The position numbers and the translations under genes are program-made. Below, piece by piece: positions 1-9,121 of a stretch of 39,478 nucleotides of DNA (the first letter of the stretch is position 1; every line of letters begins with the position of its first letter). The stretch is from Prevotella sp. Its GTDB lineage: Bacteria; Bacteroidota; Bacteroidia; Bacteroidales; Bacteroidaceae. The stretch is taken from the NCBI GenBank assembly GCA_016291915.1, contig JAEEZP010000027.1:1-39478 (forward strand), written 5' to 3'. Under the pieces are notes generated by a model. The model ran no database searches, had not been told where the DNA came from, and saw nothing but the letters and a program-made list of their open reading frames with translations.

Positions 1-1
1 A

Positions 2-316
2 ATCAGCAAGAACAATACACAGTTTACCTTTAATGCTGACAAGACTTTCTCAGCAAAAATCGGTGGTAAGAATATCAATGGAACTTATGAGTACAATGCT
101 TCCACGGGTTCTGTCGCATTGAAGACACTGCTGCTCAATGCCAACGGTTATCTTACCCGCACTGCTAATGGTATGAGCCTTACCTTCGAGTCGAAGAAAC
201 TGTTGTCTGCCCTTCAGATTATCGGTGGCATGAGCGGTAACCAGACATTAAGTACGGTTAGTGAACTCAGCAAGAACTACGACGGTATTCGTTTAGGTTT
301 CGACCTTTCTAAATAA
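2..316 (+). CDS. DUF4923-like protein, 3' end only
   Basis: The reading frame is open from the left edge of the window and ends with TAA at 316, so only the last 104 residues are present. The visible part is rich in short beta-strand-like segments (for example FTFNADKTFSAKIGGKNING and LGFDLSK at the end) and resembles the C-terminal half of the lipocalin-like DUF4923 proteins that I know mainly from Prevotella and Bacteroides. Those proteins are exported and of unknown function. The N-terminus and any signal peptide are outside the window. The stop codon overlaps by 8 bp the end of a small gene on the opposite strand. The family call rests on memory of the pattern, not on a search. Confidence 0.6.
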   Translation: MSKNNTQFTFNADKTFSAKIGGKNINGTYEYNASTGSVALKTLLLNANGYLTRTANGMSLTFESKKLLSALQIIGGMSGNQTLSTVSELSKNYDGIRLGFDLSK

Positions 317-467
317 TACCTTTGTACACCATATAAAGATAGGCGAGTATTGCCACGATCACAAGCGTTGCTATGCTTTTGACGAGGCAACTCGCCACTT
401 TTTTTATCACCACTACAGCAATGATGATCAACACCAACGCGATAATATAACTACTGTAATTTTCCAT
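309..467 (-). CDS. Small two-helix membrane protein, 52 aa
   Basis: An ATG at 465-467 opens 52 codons ending in TAG at 309-311. The protein is almost all hydrophobic. One helix covers about residues 8-20 (IIALVLIIIAVVV), a KK pair follows, and a second helix covers about 33-47 (ATLVIVAILAYLYMV). Only a few polar residues lie at the N-terminus (MENYSSY). It starts 19 nt after the stop codon of the pseudouridine synthase gene on the same strand, so the two are probably cotranscribed. It overlaps the end of the convergent DUF4923-like gene by 8 bp. Similar tiny membrane proteins are common in Bacteroidales. The function is unknown. Confidence 0.6.
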   Translation of the reverse strand: MENYSSYIIALVLIIIAVVVIKKVASCLVKSIATLVIVAILAYLYMVYKGII

Positions 468-486
468 ATCTATGATTTATTTATTC

Positions 487-1380
487 TTAAAACAAACTTT
501 TAAACGGAGCGGGAATCGGTGTTTCAAACTCCAGACGCTCTCCGGTAATTGGATGGGTGAAACACAAGAGGAAAGCATGTAAGCATAATCTCTCCAGAGG
601 ATCATCATCATTACCATATTTGATATCTCCACATACAGGGTGCCCTAAGTCGGCTGCATGCACACGAATCTGATTCTTCCTACCGGTTTCCAACTTAAAC
701 TCCACTAGTGAATGGTCGCTCGAGCGGTCAAGGGTAAAATAATGAGTAACAGCATATTTACCTCCATTATCTACAGGTGATGAAAAGATTGTGTACGCCT
801 TATTTTCTTTCAACCAACTACACACCATACCCTGGTCATTTTCCATCACACCACTCAGCACAGCGATATATCGACGGTCATATACCAGTTCATGCCAGTT
901 GTGAGCAAAAATCTGTTCGGTGTTCATATCCTTGGCATAGACGAGTAAGCCACTCGTATCCCTATCGAGCCGATGAACAACATGAGCTGTACACCGTTGT
1001 TTAGTCTTCTCGAAATACTCATCAAGAATGGATTTGACATTGAGGGAACGATGACCTGCTTTCATCGAGAGCACTCCAATATTTTTCTCCACCACAATAA
1101 GATACTGATCTTCATAGACGATCCGGATGTAACGACTATGGAACGGTTCTGTCCGCTGTTTATTCTTACTGACAGTCACCACCATATCTTTCTCCAACGG
1201 GTAATCATATTGGGTAACGGTCTTGCCATTTACCTGTATGCCCCTACCCTTCAGCGTCGCCTTGATCTTCGTGCTACTGCTACCAGTAACATGCTCCAGC
1301 AAGAATTCCAAGAGAGGTTGTGGCTCCTCAACTTTAAAATGACTGTAATCCGTATCTTGATTCGATGGGTTATAATTCAT
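487..1380 (-). CDS. RluA-family 23S rRNA/tRNA pseudouridine synthase
   Basis: The 297-aa product isomerises uridine to pseudouridine in structured RNA. An S4-like RNA-binding region lies at about residues 22-75 (KIKATLKGRGIQVNGK). The family signature HRLDRDTSG is at 136-144, with the catalytic aspartate expected at D139. The later conserved block GRKNQIRVHAADLGHPVCGD is also present. Length and domain order match the RluC/RluD type, but the exact target base cannot be told from sequence. The ATG at 1378-1380 is supported by a TATCTTTG -7 element just upstream on the minus strand. The small membrane protein gene follows 19 nt downstream. The radA gene is divergent on the other side. Confidence 0.9.
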   Translation of the reverse strand: MNYNPSNQDTDYSHFKVEEPQPLLEFLLEHVTGSSSTKIKATLKGRGIQVNGKTVTQYDYPLEKDMVVTVSKNKQRTEPFHSRYIRIVYEDQYLIVVEKNIGVLSMKAGHRSLNVKSILDEYFEKTKQRCTAHVVHRLDRDTSGLLVYAKDMNTEQIFAHNWHELVYDRRYIAVLSGVMENDQGMVCSWLKENKAYTIFSSPVDNGGKYAVTHYFTLDRSSDHSLVEFKLETGRKNQIRVHAADLGHPVCGDIKYGNDDDPLERLCLHAFLLCFTHPITGERLEFETPIPAPFKSLF

Positions 1381-1403
1381 AATGTGCTTCTGTAATTACC
1401 TTG

Positions 1404-1411
1404 CAAAGATA
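1404..1411 (-). promoter_or_regulatory. Bacteroidetes -7 element for the pseudouridine synthase gene
   Basis: On the minus strand the sequence reads TATCTTTG, a full match to TAnnTTTG, about 24 nt before the ATG at 1380. No clear TTTG -33 element is seen at the usual 19-21 nt distance, so the call rests on the -7 box and its position. Confidence 0.45.
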
Positions 1412-1473
1412 ATGAAAAATTGATAATAAAATGAATTTTCTCTTAGAAAGGTTATAAGTAAAGGAAAAATGGT

Positions 1474-1504
1474 TTTGAAAAACAAAAAATAATCATTACT
1501 TTTG
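1474..1504 (+). promoter_or_regulatory. Bacteroidetes sigma-ABfr promoter of radA
   Basis: TTTG at 1474-1477 and TACTTTTG at 1497-1504 are 19 nt apart, an exact match to the TTTG-N19-21-TAnnTTTG promoter. The radA ATG lies 20 nt after the -7 box, so the leader is very short. Confidence 0.75.
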
Positions 1505-1524
1505 TTGCATAAATCATTCAGTAA

Positions 1525-2925
1525 ATGGCAAAAGATAAGATTGCTTATGTATGTTCCAACTGCGGACAGGAGTCGGCGAAGTGGATAGGCAAATGTCCCT
1601 CATGCGGACAGTGGAATACCTTTAAAGAGATACGTATCGCTAACGATAGTGGACAGGCTGCTGCACGCAATGCTGCTAGTGTGGTGCGTGCAGGGAAGTC
1701 CAACGACAAAAACAGGCCAATGAGACTGCGGGATATCTCTTCCAAAGACGAGCCGCGTATTGACATGTGTGATGCGGAACTCAACCGTGTTTTGGGTGGA
1801 GGACTCGTACCCGGAAGTATTGTTCTGCTAGGTGGAGAACCCGGTATCGGTAAGAGTACGCTGACTCTTCAGACCATCCTGAATATCCCTGATAAGAAGA
1901 TTCTGTATGTCAGTGGTGAGGAGAGTGCCCACCAGTTGAAGATGCGTGCTGAACGCTTGAAGCAGAAAGACGAAAACTTATCAGAACAAGTACTGATTCT
2001 GACAGAAACATCTTTGGAGAATATCTTCACACATATCAAAGAAGAACAGCCTGATATTGTGATTATCGACTCGATACAGACGATTTCCACAGAAGATGTT
2101 GACAGTTCCCCCGGTAGTGTGACACAAGTAAGAGAATGTGCCTCCGCCCTACTCCGTTTCGCCAAATCAAGTGGCACCCCGGTCATTCTTATCGGTCATA
2201 TCAACAAAGAAGGTACCCTTGCAGGTCCAAAAATCCTGGAGCATATCGTGGATACCGTGATACAGTTTGAGGGTGATCAGCATTATATGTACCGTATCCT
2301 GCGATCGATGAAAAATCGTTTCGGGAGTACCTCAGAGTTGGGTATTTACGAGATGCTGCAGAACGGATTGCGGCAGGTAAGCAATCCTTCAGAACTGTTA
2401 CTTTCCGAAGATCATGAAGGGTTATCCGGCATTGCCATCTCCTCAGCGATCGAAGGCGTGCGTCCTTTCTTAGTAGAGACACAAGCCTTGGTATCCACTG
2501 CTGCCTATGGAACTCCTCAAAGAGTCGCTACGGGATTTGACCAACGGCGATTAAACATGTTATTAGCGGTATTGGAGAAACGTGTCGGTTTCAAGTTAAT
2601 ACAGAAAGATGTCTTCATCAATATTGCCGGTGGCCTGAGGGTTACCGACATGGCCATGGACCTGAGCATCATCGCAGCTGTCTTGTCGAGTAATGTAGAC
2701 ACCTCCATCGAACAAGGATGGTGCATGTGTGGAGAGGTGGGATTAAGCGGTGAGGTACGACCTGTCAACCGTATCGAGCAGCGTATTGCAGAGGCTGAGA
2801 AACTGGGATTCTCACATATCATCATCCCGAAATACAATCTGCAGGGTATCAATCATAGGAAGTTTAACATTGAGATGATACCGGTGAGAAAAGTAGAGGA
2901 AGCACTGCGCGCACTCTTTGGTTAG
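1525..2925 (+). CDS. radA: DNA repair protein RadA
   Basis: RadA is a RecA-like ATPase that drives branch migration during recombinational repair. All expected parts are visible in 466 aa. A C4 zinc finger uses C10, C13, C24 and C27. The Walker A motif GEPGIGKST is at 104-112, and the Walker B strand IVIIDSIQT at about 178-186. The RadA-specific KNRFG motif is at 263-267. A C-terminal Lon-like domain includes the GGLRVTDMAMDLSI stretch. Length is normal for the family. The gene has its own promoter and ends at a strong inverted repeat shared with the convergent receptor gene. Confidence 0.97.
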   Translation: MAKDKIAYVCSNCGQESAKWIGKCPSCGQWNTFKEIRIANDSGQAAARNAASVVRAGKSNDKNRPMRLRDISSKDEPRIDMCDAELNRVLGGGLVPGSIVLLGGEPGIGKSTLTLQTILNIPDKKILYVSGEESAHQLKMRAERLKQKDENLSEQVLILTETSLENIFTHIKEEQPDIVIIDSIQTISTEDVDSSPGSVTQVRECASALLRFAKSSGTPVILIGHINKEGTLAGPKILEHIVDTVIQFEGDQHYMYRILRSMKNRFGSTSELGIYEMLQNGLRQVSNPSELLLSEDHEGLSGIAISSAIEGVRPFLVETQALVSTAAYGTPQRVATGFDQRRLNMLLAVLEKRVGFKLIQKDVFINIAGGLRVTDMAMDLSIIAAVLSSNVDTSIEQGWCMCGEVGLSGEVRPVNRIEQRIAEAEKLGFSHIIIPKYNLQGINHRKFNIEMIPVRKVEEALRALFG

Positions 2926-2935
2926 TTTCTTTTAA

Positions 2936-2985
2936 ATTCTTTTAGGGCCTTAAGGACTTTAACGACCTTAAGGCCCTAAAAGAAT
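2936..2985. terminator. Bidirectional hairpin terminator between radA and TonB receptor
   Basis: Two 20-nt arms (2936-2955 and 2966-2985) are perfect reverse complements around a 10-nt loop. The outer ends are A/T-rich and the middle is GGGCC/GGCCC, so the transcript ends in a U-rich run on either strand. It lies exactly between two convergent stop codons. Confidence 0.88.
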
Positions 2986-2987
2986 CA

Positions 2988-5048
2988 CTAAAACTTATAT
3001 CTTACTCCTGCGATAAACCAGAATCCTGGTTGACGCACATTACCATAATCAACATACTCTTTGTTGAAGATATTATTCGCTTCAACATACCATTCTGTGG
3101 TGGACACTTTCCACGACAATCGTGCATCAAATAAAGAATACGGTTGATAATCAGCCACAACGCCATCTACAGTCGTATAACTGCCGGTACGCTCCTGGAA
3201 ACGATAGTTAATATTCAGATCTATTCCTTTCAACAGCTGTAGCTGCAGGGTAGAAACCAGTTTATGACGCAGATACTCTAAAGAATACTGCGACTGTATG
3301 TTCGCTGGTGTATCTTTCTTCTGGTTGATGAAATTGTAAGATACCTCCCATCGCTGCAGGAATGACTGTTGCGGAAACCATTGGTGGAGATCAACTCCGA
3401 CATTCGTTTCCACACCTATAGCATCCACCTTCGTATGGTTAACACTCTGCCACACTGGTTCTTCAGCTGTTGTATCCAAGATCCAGTCGATCAGATTCTT
3501 ACTGTGATGATAATAAACACTCAACCGACCGTTGACGATAGGTGAAATATATTTGGTTCCTGCCTCCAACGCATGCAACTCTTCCGGTTGAAGATGCTTA
3601 TCTGCCTGATGACCACCCACACTGTAATACAGTTCTGTGAACGATGGCATACGCAGGGAAGTGTTATAAGAGGCGAAGAACTTCCAGTGATCCCCCACCC
3701 TATAGCTTATGTCAATACCCGGATACACACGCATCGGCATCTCATTCCACGTATTCTTCACACAGGTAAGTCCAGCTGAGAGGGTGAAATGATTAAGCAG
3801 GATATTATGCTCCAGGAAAAAACTGATATTCGACCGGTTCAGACCATGATCATAGGAACGGTCAGTACCATGGATAGTAAGGGGTTTGGATAAAGGTTCA
3901 CCGAGATTGCCACTGACGAGGTCCTCGTTCCTGAACTCTGCACCGAAAGCAGTACGCCCCAGCAGCCAGTCGAAATAACTGTTTAGATTAACACCAAAAA
4001 CATTTGTCCGGTGGTAGTTGAATGGATATTTGTCAGCTCCCTCTCGGAAGAGCTCAAAGCGGTCGGTACTATGATTCCAATACACAGAGGGTTGGAAATG
4101 AAACCGTGATGCCTTAACCTCAGCTTGCAAGGCTGTGTAACTCTTCAACGTGTGCTCATACTGATCATCATACTTCGCACTGTAGAAAGTATTACTGCCG
4201 AAGCCTTTGGAAGATAAACCAGCATACCATCGAATCATAAATAAGGAATCCACATATTGCCCCTGATAGAAAGCTTTTCCACCTTGATAGTCAGCATTGA
4301 GATTGCCTGCCTTTGAGCGGCTGAAGCCATCACTTCTCGTATAAGAGGCACTCAACTGCTGATGAACATTCTTAGCAGAGAGATTGGCATAACCGCCACC
4401 CGACAGATAGCCGTAGCTACCACCATCGAGGTGGACCTGTCCACCACAACGCTTATCGATACGTGTCACAATATTGATAGCACCTACCAATGAAGAGGTA
4501 CCATAGACACGTCCTGCCGGACCTTCCAGCACTTCGATACGTTCAATCTCACTCATGTCAACGGGGAAATCAAAGGCGTTGTGCCCAGTCTGCGGGTCAC
4601 AGATATTGATACCGTTAAGTAAGATAGTTATTTGTTCGTTGGTTCCGCCACGGATGCTGATATCCGTCTGTGCCCCAATGGCACCCCGTTGTCGCACATC
4701 CACGCCGGCGGCATACTTCAATAAATCGTTAATACTCTGTACCGGCGCTTGCGCTATCTGCTCACGATCCAGTACAACGACCATTCTCGCCGCCTGACCT
4801 AACATCAGCGGCGCACGGGAGCCGGTAATCTCCACATCATCAAGCCGTATCTCTTTTACCGGTTCCGAAGGATTGATGTCTGAAATACTGTCGATATTTT
4901 CACCGGCAGCCATGGAATGACTGAGGGTGGCAACACTCAGTGTACAGACAATCACTTCCTTACGCAAACAGGAAAAGAGCGAGTAGCCCTTGTTGGAGAA
5001 TTGTTTGAAACGAACAACTTCCCGTTTGTTAAATAATGATTTGTACAT
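2988..5048 (-). CDS. TonB-dependent outer-membrane receptor, BtuB-like
   Basis: The product (686 aa) should be an outer-membrane beta-barrel importer driven by TonB. A likely TonB box precedes the plug (LDDVEITGSRAP, 69-80). The plug follows at about 85-195, with SIRGGTNEQITILLNGI and the EGPAGRVYGTSSLVGAINI block. The barrel ends in aromatic Phe (WFIAGVRYKF), as outer-membrane assembly requires. The plug resembles vitamin B12 receptors (BtuB group), so cobalamin or a related chelate is a reasonable guess. No cobalamin riboswitch lies upstream: only 46 AT-rich bases separate it from pcrA, so it is probably expressed from the pcrA transcript. The N-terminus is long and basic before the hydrophobic export segment at about 33-48. 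Confidence 0.85.
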   Translation of the reverse strand: MYKSLFNKREVVRFKQFSNKGYSLFSCLRKEVIVCTLSVATLSHSMAAGENIDSISDINPSEPVKEIRLDDVEITGSRAPLMLGQAARMVVVLDREQIAQAPVQSINDLLKYAAGVDVRQRGAIGAQTDISIRGGTNEQITILLNGINICDPQTGHNAFDFPVDMSEIERIEVLEGPAGRVYGTSSLVGAINIVTRIDKRCGGQVHLDGGSYGYLSGGGYANLSAKNVHQQLSASYTRSDGFSRSKAGNLNADYQGGKAFYQGQYVDSLFMIRWYAGLSSKGFGSNTFYSAKYDDQYEHTLKSYTALQAEVKASRFHFQPSVYWNHSTDRFELFREGADKYPFNYHRTNVFGVNLNSYFDWLLGRTAFGAEFRNEDLVSGNLGEPLSKPLTIHGTDRSYDHGLNRSNISFFLEHNILLNHFTLSAGLTCVKNTWNEMPMRVYPGIDISYRVGDHWKFFASYNTSLRMPSFTELYYSVGGHQADKHLQPEELHALEAGTKYISPIVNGRLSVYYHHSKNLIDWILDTTAEEPVWQSVNHTKVDAIGVETNVGVDLHQWFPQQSFLQRWEVSYNFINQKKDTPANIQSQYSLEYLRHKLVSTLQLQLLKGIDLNINYRFQERTGSYTTVDGVVADYQPYSLFDARLSWKVSTTEWYVEANNIFNKEYVDYGNVRQPGFWFIAGVRYKF

Positions 5049-5094
5049 AAGTTAATTAATAAATGAATAATAAACAATTGATATATAAATATAT

Positions 5095-7515
5095 CTATTC
5101 TTCGTTTTTCTTCACCACTTTATATCTTGCGAACTTCAACAATAACTGTTTTACGCCTGTATTACGGAACTCCACCGTGGCCTTGGTATTCTCACCGGAA
5201 CCCTCCACACGTAGCACCTTTCCGATTCCAAAGCGTTCATGTTCAATAACATATCCTTCCTGTAAGGGAGCTTTTCCTATGGAGGGAACACTACCGACAG
5301 TTGGATGCACACTCTTGTTAATCACTTCAGAGACACGTCGCAGATTACCACCCGACTGTGTGAAGGTTCGTTTAAACCTTGCAGAGAAGGGATCTGACGG
5401 TTGTTCTTCTTGATGACCGACAATGCGTGGCTTGGGATCGGCACGAAACTGAGTAGCAACAGGGCGGGAATTTTGGAAACCGCGATTCGTCGTACGGAAA
5501 ATATCTACGGGTGTATCCTCCGGTACCGCATCCTCATCATCCACCGTTATCAAATGCTGATCAATATCACGAAGGAACCTGCTGGGTGGATTAAACTCCA
5601 TCTTTCCATAGCGATAACGATTCTGGGCATAGGTCAGGATACAGTGTTTTTCTGCACGGGTAATAGCGACATACAATAATCGGCGTTCTTCTTCCAGTTC
5701 ACGGGCAGAACCCATACTCATCGGACTGGGAAAAAGGTTCTCTTCCATTCCCACAACAAAGACTGTTGGGAATTCCAACCCTTTGGCACTATGGATGGTC
5801 ATCAACGTGACACGCGGCGTATTCTCGTCACCATCACTGTCAAGATCTGTCAACAGCGACACTTCCTGCAGATAGTCAGTGAGCGAAACCTCATTGCCAC
5901 GATCTTCCTCCTTTCGGATATCCACAAAGTCTTGCATGGCAGACAGCAACTCCTCCAGGTTCTCCTGTCGGGAGATAGCCTCTGGCGTAGTATCACTGTA
6001 TAAATCAGCACTGATACCGCTCTGCTTGATAATATCCTTTCCCAATTCATAGGCATCCGTCATAAAGAAACGCTCCATAAAACCGGTTATCAGTTGTTTG
6101 AAGGCATTCAACTTATTCAGCGTAGCATTATTCACAGAAAGGCTGTAAGCTGTTGGATTACACACCACATTCCAAATACTGGTGGTATGTTGTGTTGCGG
6201 CAGCAGCAATCTTCGTCATGGTAGTATCACCGATTCCTCGTGCAGGATAGTTGATGATACGCTTGAGTGCCTCCTCATCATCAGGATTAGCAACCAGCCG
6301 GAAATACGCAATAACGTCTTTTATCTCTTTCCGCTGATAAAAACTCAGTCCGCCATATATACGATAAGGAATATTTGCCTTACGCATCGCCTCCTCAAAA
6401 CTACGACTCTGCGCATTAGTACGATACAGAATGGCGAAATCGGAGTACTCACAATGATCCTGTCGTTTGAACTTATGGATATCTTTGCATACGATAGCCG
6501 ATTCTTCCCGATCACTGTATGCCTTTTTCAGCAGGATCTTCTCTCCTACTTCCTTTTTGCTGTACACATCTTTCGTGATCTGTCGTACATTCTTTTTGAT
6601 CAGACTGTTTGCAGCCCTTACGATATTCTGCGTACTGCGATAGTTCTGCTCCAACTTGAAGAGCTTTGTGTTAGTGAACAACCGTTGGAAATCGAGGATA
6701 TTATCGATGTTGGCCCCTCGGAACCCATAGATACTTTGTGCATCGTCACCCACCACACAGACACGCTGATGTTCATTCAATAACTGTAAGACGATTCGCT
6801 GCTGGACGGCATTGGTATCCTGATACTCATCCACCAAGATATACTGGAAATGGTTAGCATATTTCTGTCGGATATCCTCATGGTCACGTAACAAGATAAA
6901 CGTCATGGTGAGCAGGTCGTCGAAATCCATCGCATTGGCTTGTCGGCAACGGGCACTGTATGTAAGATAGATATCTTTGATGGCAGGCATCTTCGCATCT
7001 ACATCTCTACGTACGAGTGAGGCATCTGTTGCATAATCGTTTGCCAGTATAAGATGGTTCTTTGCCATACTGATACGGGCATGGACAGATGCAGGCTTAT
7101 ACACCTTATCATCTAATTTCATTTCTTTGATGATCGTCTTGATCAGAGAACGTGAGTCAGACTCATCATAGATGGTGAAGTTGTTATTGAATCCTAAATG
7201 GTCAGCTTCTTTCCGGAGCATACGGGAGAAGATGGAATGAAAAGTACCCATATACAGATAACGGGCATTCTCAGCGCCTACCAGTTGTCCGATACGTTCT
7301 TTCATCTCCCTTGCTGCCTTATTGGTAAAGGTAAGTGCCAGTATCTGCCAGGGTTTGACACCTTTTTGCAGCAGGTAGGCAATCTTATAGGTAAGCACAC
7401 GTGTCTTACCCGATCCGGCACCCGCGATGACGAGCGACGGTCCGTCGCAATATTCCACAGCCTGTCGCTGGGCAGTATTCAGATCATCCAACAAACGGTT
7501 CTCTTCTTCCATCAT
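5095..7515 (-). CDS. pcrA: UvrD/PcrA-type DNA helicase
   Basis: This is an ATP-dependent 3'-5' superfamily 1A helicase for nucleotide excision repair and removal of protein roadblocks. Visible motifs in 806 aa: Q motif LNTAQRQAV; Walker A GAGSGKT at 32-38; Walker B DEYQDTN at 229-235; motif III GDDAQSIYGFRGA from about 257; motif IV QNYRST at about 290; motif V TIHSAKGLEF; motif VI YVAITRAEK. The C-terminal tail (GYVIEHERFGIGKVLRVEG and after) is the small Tudor-like domain typical of PcrA, known to bind RNA polymerase. The start codon overlaps the stop of mtgA (ATGA), which indicates translational coupling. Confidence 0.95.
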   Translation of the reverse strand: MMEEENRLLDDLNTAQRQAVEYCDGPSLVIAGAGSGKTRVLTYKIAYLLQKGVKPWQILALTFTNKAAREMKERIGQLVGAENARYLYMGTFHSIFSRMLRKEADHLGFNNNFTIYDESDSRSLIKTIIKEMKLDDKVYKPASVHARISMAKNHLILANDYATDASLVRRDVDAKMPAIKDIYLTYSARCRQANAMDFDDLLTMTFILLRDHEDIRQKYANHFQYILVDEYQDTNAVQQRIVLQLLNEHQRVCVVGDDAQSIYGFRGANIDNILDFQRLFTNTKLFKLEQNYRSTQNIVRAANSLIKKNVRQITKDVYSKKEVGEKILLKKAYSDREESAIVCKDIHKFKRQDHCEYSDFAILYRTNAQSRSFEEAMRKANIPYRIYGGLSFYQRKEIKDVIAYFRLVANPDDEEALKRIINYPARGIGDTTMTKIAAAATQHTTSIWNVVCNPTAYSLSVNNATLNKLNAFKQLITGFMERFFMTDAYELGKDIIKQSGISADLYSDTTPEAISRQENLEELLSAMQDFVDIRKEEDRGNEVSLTDYLQEVSLLTDLDSDGDENTPRVTLMTIHSAKGLEFPTVFVVGMEENLFPSPMSMGSARELEEERRLLYVAITRAEKHCILTYAQNRYRYGKMEFNPPSRFLRDIDQHLITVDDEDAVPEDTPVDIFRTTNRGFQNSRPVATQFRADPKPRIVGHQEEQPSDPFSARFKRTFTQSGGNLRRVSEVINKSVHPTVGSVPSIGKAPLQEGYVIEHERFGIGKVLRVEGSGENTKATVEFRNTGVKQLLLKFARYKVVKKNEE

Positions 7516-8252
7516 TTCTTTTTATAGATACCACTGCTCACTGTTGACGGATCAACATCCTCTCCTTCTCTGGGCAACAGCGGAATAGTCTTCATCTCTT
7601 TCATAATCTTATACTTCCTCTTCACCATGTAGTTAGATGGATATTTTGAGGAGAACTTACGGGGATTAGGCAATGTGGCAGCTATCAGCGCACAGTTGGA
7701 ACGTGACAAGTCGATGGCATGACAATTGAAATGCTCCCGTGCCACAGCCTCGACACCATAGATGCCATCACCCATCTCTATCGAATTAAGGTACACCTCC
7801 ATGATGCGCTGCTTACTCCATATCAGCTCTATTAAAACGGTAAAATAAGCCTCCAGTCCTTTTCTTACCCAGGTACGACCAGGCCACAGGAAGACATTCT
7901 TGGCTGTCTGTTGAGTAATGGTGCTTCCACCCAGTTTCCTGCTACGTTCCACATTATTCATCGCAGCCTGTTCTATAGCTTTGAAATCAAACCCATGATG
8001 CTTCAGGAAACGCTGATCCTCACTGGCCATCACTGCCACAGGCATGCTCGGGGATATTTTGTCGAGAGATACCCAATGGTGTTTCCATCGTATCGACTCA
8101 CCAGCCTGATGCTGCTGATAACTTCTGATAAACATCAGTGGTGTACAGAACACCGGAACAAAGCGGAATAATACAACAGCAAGGATGGTGGAGGCGAAAA
8201 ATGCCACCACCATCCATCGTATGGTCTTTTTGAATATCTTAAAGATTTTCAA
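7512..8252 (-). CDS. mtgA: Monofunctional peptidoglycan glycosyltransferase MtgA
   Basis: A 246-aa GT51 enzyme that polymerises lipid II into glycan strands on the periplasmic face. An N-terminal membrane anchor covers about residues 12-32. The catalytic glutamate is E78 in ASEDQRF, followed by GGSTITQQTAKN (108-119), the KGLEAYFTVLIE block and the YLNSIEMGDGIYG motif. There is no transpeptidase domain, so it is monofunctional and of normal length. The best start is TTG at 8250-8252: an in-frame stop lies only 12 nt upstream, and the next ATG would remove part of the anchor. It sits 23 bp after the OmpA-family gene and overlaps pcrA by 4 bp. Confidence 0.92.
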   Translation of the reverse strand: MKIFKIFKKTIRWMVVAFFASTILAVVLFRFVPVFCTPLMFIRSYQQHQAGESIRWKHHWVSLDKISPSMPVAVMASEDQRFLKHHGFDFKAIEQAAMNNVERSRKLGGSTITQQTAKNVFLWPGRTWVRKGLEAYFTVLIELIWSKQRIMEVYLNSIEMGDGIYGVEAVAREHFNCHAIDLSRSNCALIAATLPNPRKFSSKYPSNYMVKRKYKIMKEMKTIPLLPREGEDVDPSTVSSGIYKKK

Positions 8253-8275
8253 TGACTTGTCTTGTCAAAACAAAA

Positions 8276-8995
8276 TTACTTCAGTGTACCGTTGTTAGCA
8301 GCGTTGATCATTGCCTCGCTGGCATAGAGGTAAACCTCCACACGACGGTTCTGAGCCTTACCGGCAGCTGTAGAGTTGTCAGCAACAGGGTTAGCCTCGC
8401 CGAGACCCTCAACAGACTTGATCTGAGAAGCGTTTACACGCTGACCGAGCAGATAGTTCTGCACAGCCTGTGCACGCTGCAGTGACAGATTCTGGTTCTT
8501 GGCTGCACTCTGCTCAGGAGTAGAGTTCTTCCAACCTGCATTGTCTGTGTAACCTTGAATAGCCACATCACAGTCGGTATATACATTCAGCACATTGTTA
8601 GCGAAGTTAGACAGAGAGTTCTTAGCAGCTGTCTGCAGTGTAGAACTACCGGTACCAAAGAGGATACCACTGTCGAAGGTAACCTTAACAGCCTGCAAAC
8701 CGTTAGCATCGGTAACGCTCTCTACCTGTGCATTCTGAACAGCCTCAGCAGCGGCCTTAGCCTTATCCATCTTCTTACCGATCAGCACACCAGCAGTTGT
8801 ACCAACAGCTGTACCGATAGCAGCACCGATAACGGTACTCTTTGTATTCTTACCGATCAGATTACCGATAGCTGCACCTAAAGCAGCACCACCTGTGCTA
8901 CCGAAGATACCACCCTTGGCTGTATTACTCATACCACAACCTGAAAGCAAAACGAGGGAGCAAAGTCCCAAAACTGATACTTTTAAACTTTTCAT
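8276..8995 (-). CDS. OmpA-family lipoprotein, YiaD-like
   Basis: The signal peptide ends in the lipobox LLSGC with C20 as the lipidated residue. Residues about 27-75 are a glycine-zipper segment (GSTGGAALGAAIGNLIGK, then AAIGTAVGTTAGVLIGKK) that could insert in or pack against membrane. An OmpA C-terminal peptidoglycan-binding domain follows at about 105-225, with IQGYTDNAG, NLSLQRAQAV, VEGLGEANPVADN and NRRVEVYL. The conserved Asp and Arg that hold diaminopimelate are present in the last motifs. This domain order matches YiaD-like proteins, which tether the outer membrane to the cell wall. The gene has its own promoter and heads a likely operon with mtgA and pcrA. Confidence 0.9.
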   Translation of the reverse strand: MKSLKVSVLGLCSLVLLSGCGMSNTAKGGIFGSTGGAALGAAIGNLIGKNTKSTVIGAAIGTAVGTTAGVLIGKKMDKAKAAAEAVQNAQVESVTDANGLQAVKVTFDSGILFGTGSSTLQTAAKNSLSNFANNVLNVYTDCDVAIQGYTDNAGWKNSTPEQSAAKNQNLSLQRAQAVQNYLLGQRVNASQIKSVEGLGEANPVADNSTAAGKAQNRRVEVYLYASEAMINAANNGTLK

Positions 8996-9089
8996 TTTTT
9001 CTTTTTATTATTAAGTTAATGTTCTTTTAATAAAACAAATAGCAAGAATTGACATATTTCCATATGTACCTTCTGCTCATTTTACCGTG

Positions 9090-9121
9090 CAAATATAAAT
9101 AATTCTTTTTAATAAAACAAC
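9090..9121 (-). promoter_or_regulatory. Promoter of the OmpA-family gene
   Basis: On the minus strand a GTTG core (9118-9121) and TATATTTG (9090-9097) are 20 nt apart, fitting the Bacteroidetes promoter. It leaves a leader of roughly 85-90 nt before the ATG at 8995. Confidence 0.6.

Noticed and set aside
973-1395. 140-codon plus-strand frame opposite the pseudouridine synthase
   Set aside because: It is the shadow of a well-supported gene with catalytic motifs on the other strand; the composition is implausible for a protein.
5049-5094. Cobalamin riboswitch before the BtuB-like gene
   Set aside because: The gap is only 46 AT-rich bases, with no room for the aptamer and no B12-box sequence.
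6094-6783. 229-codon plus-strand frame opposite pcrA
   Set aside because: It lies wholly within the helicase gene, whose motifs are intact, and it has no recognisable domain or upstream signals.
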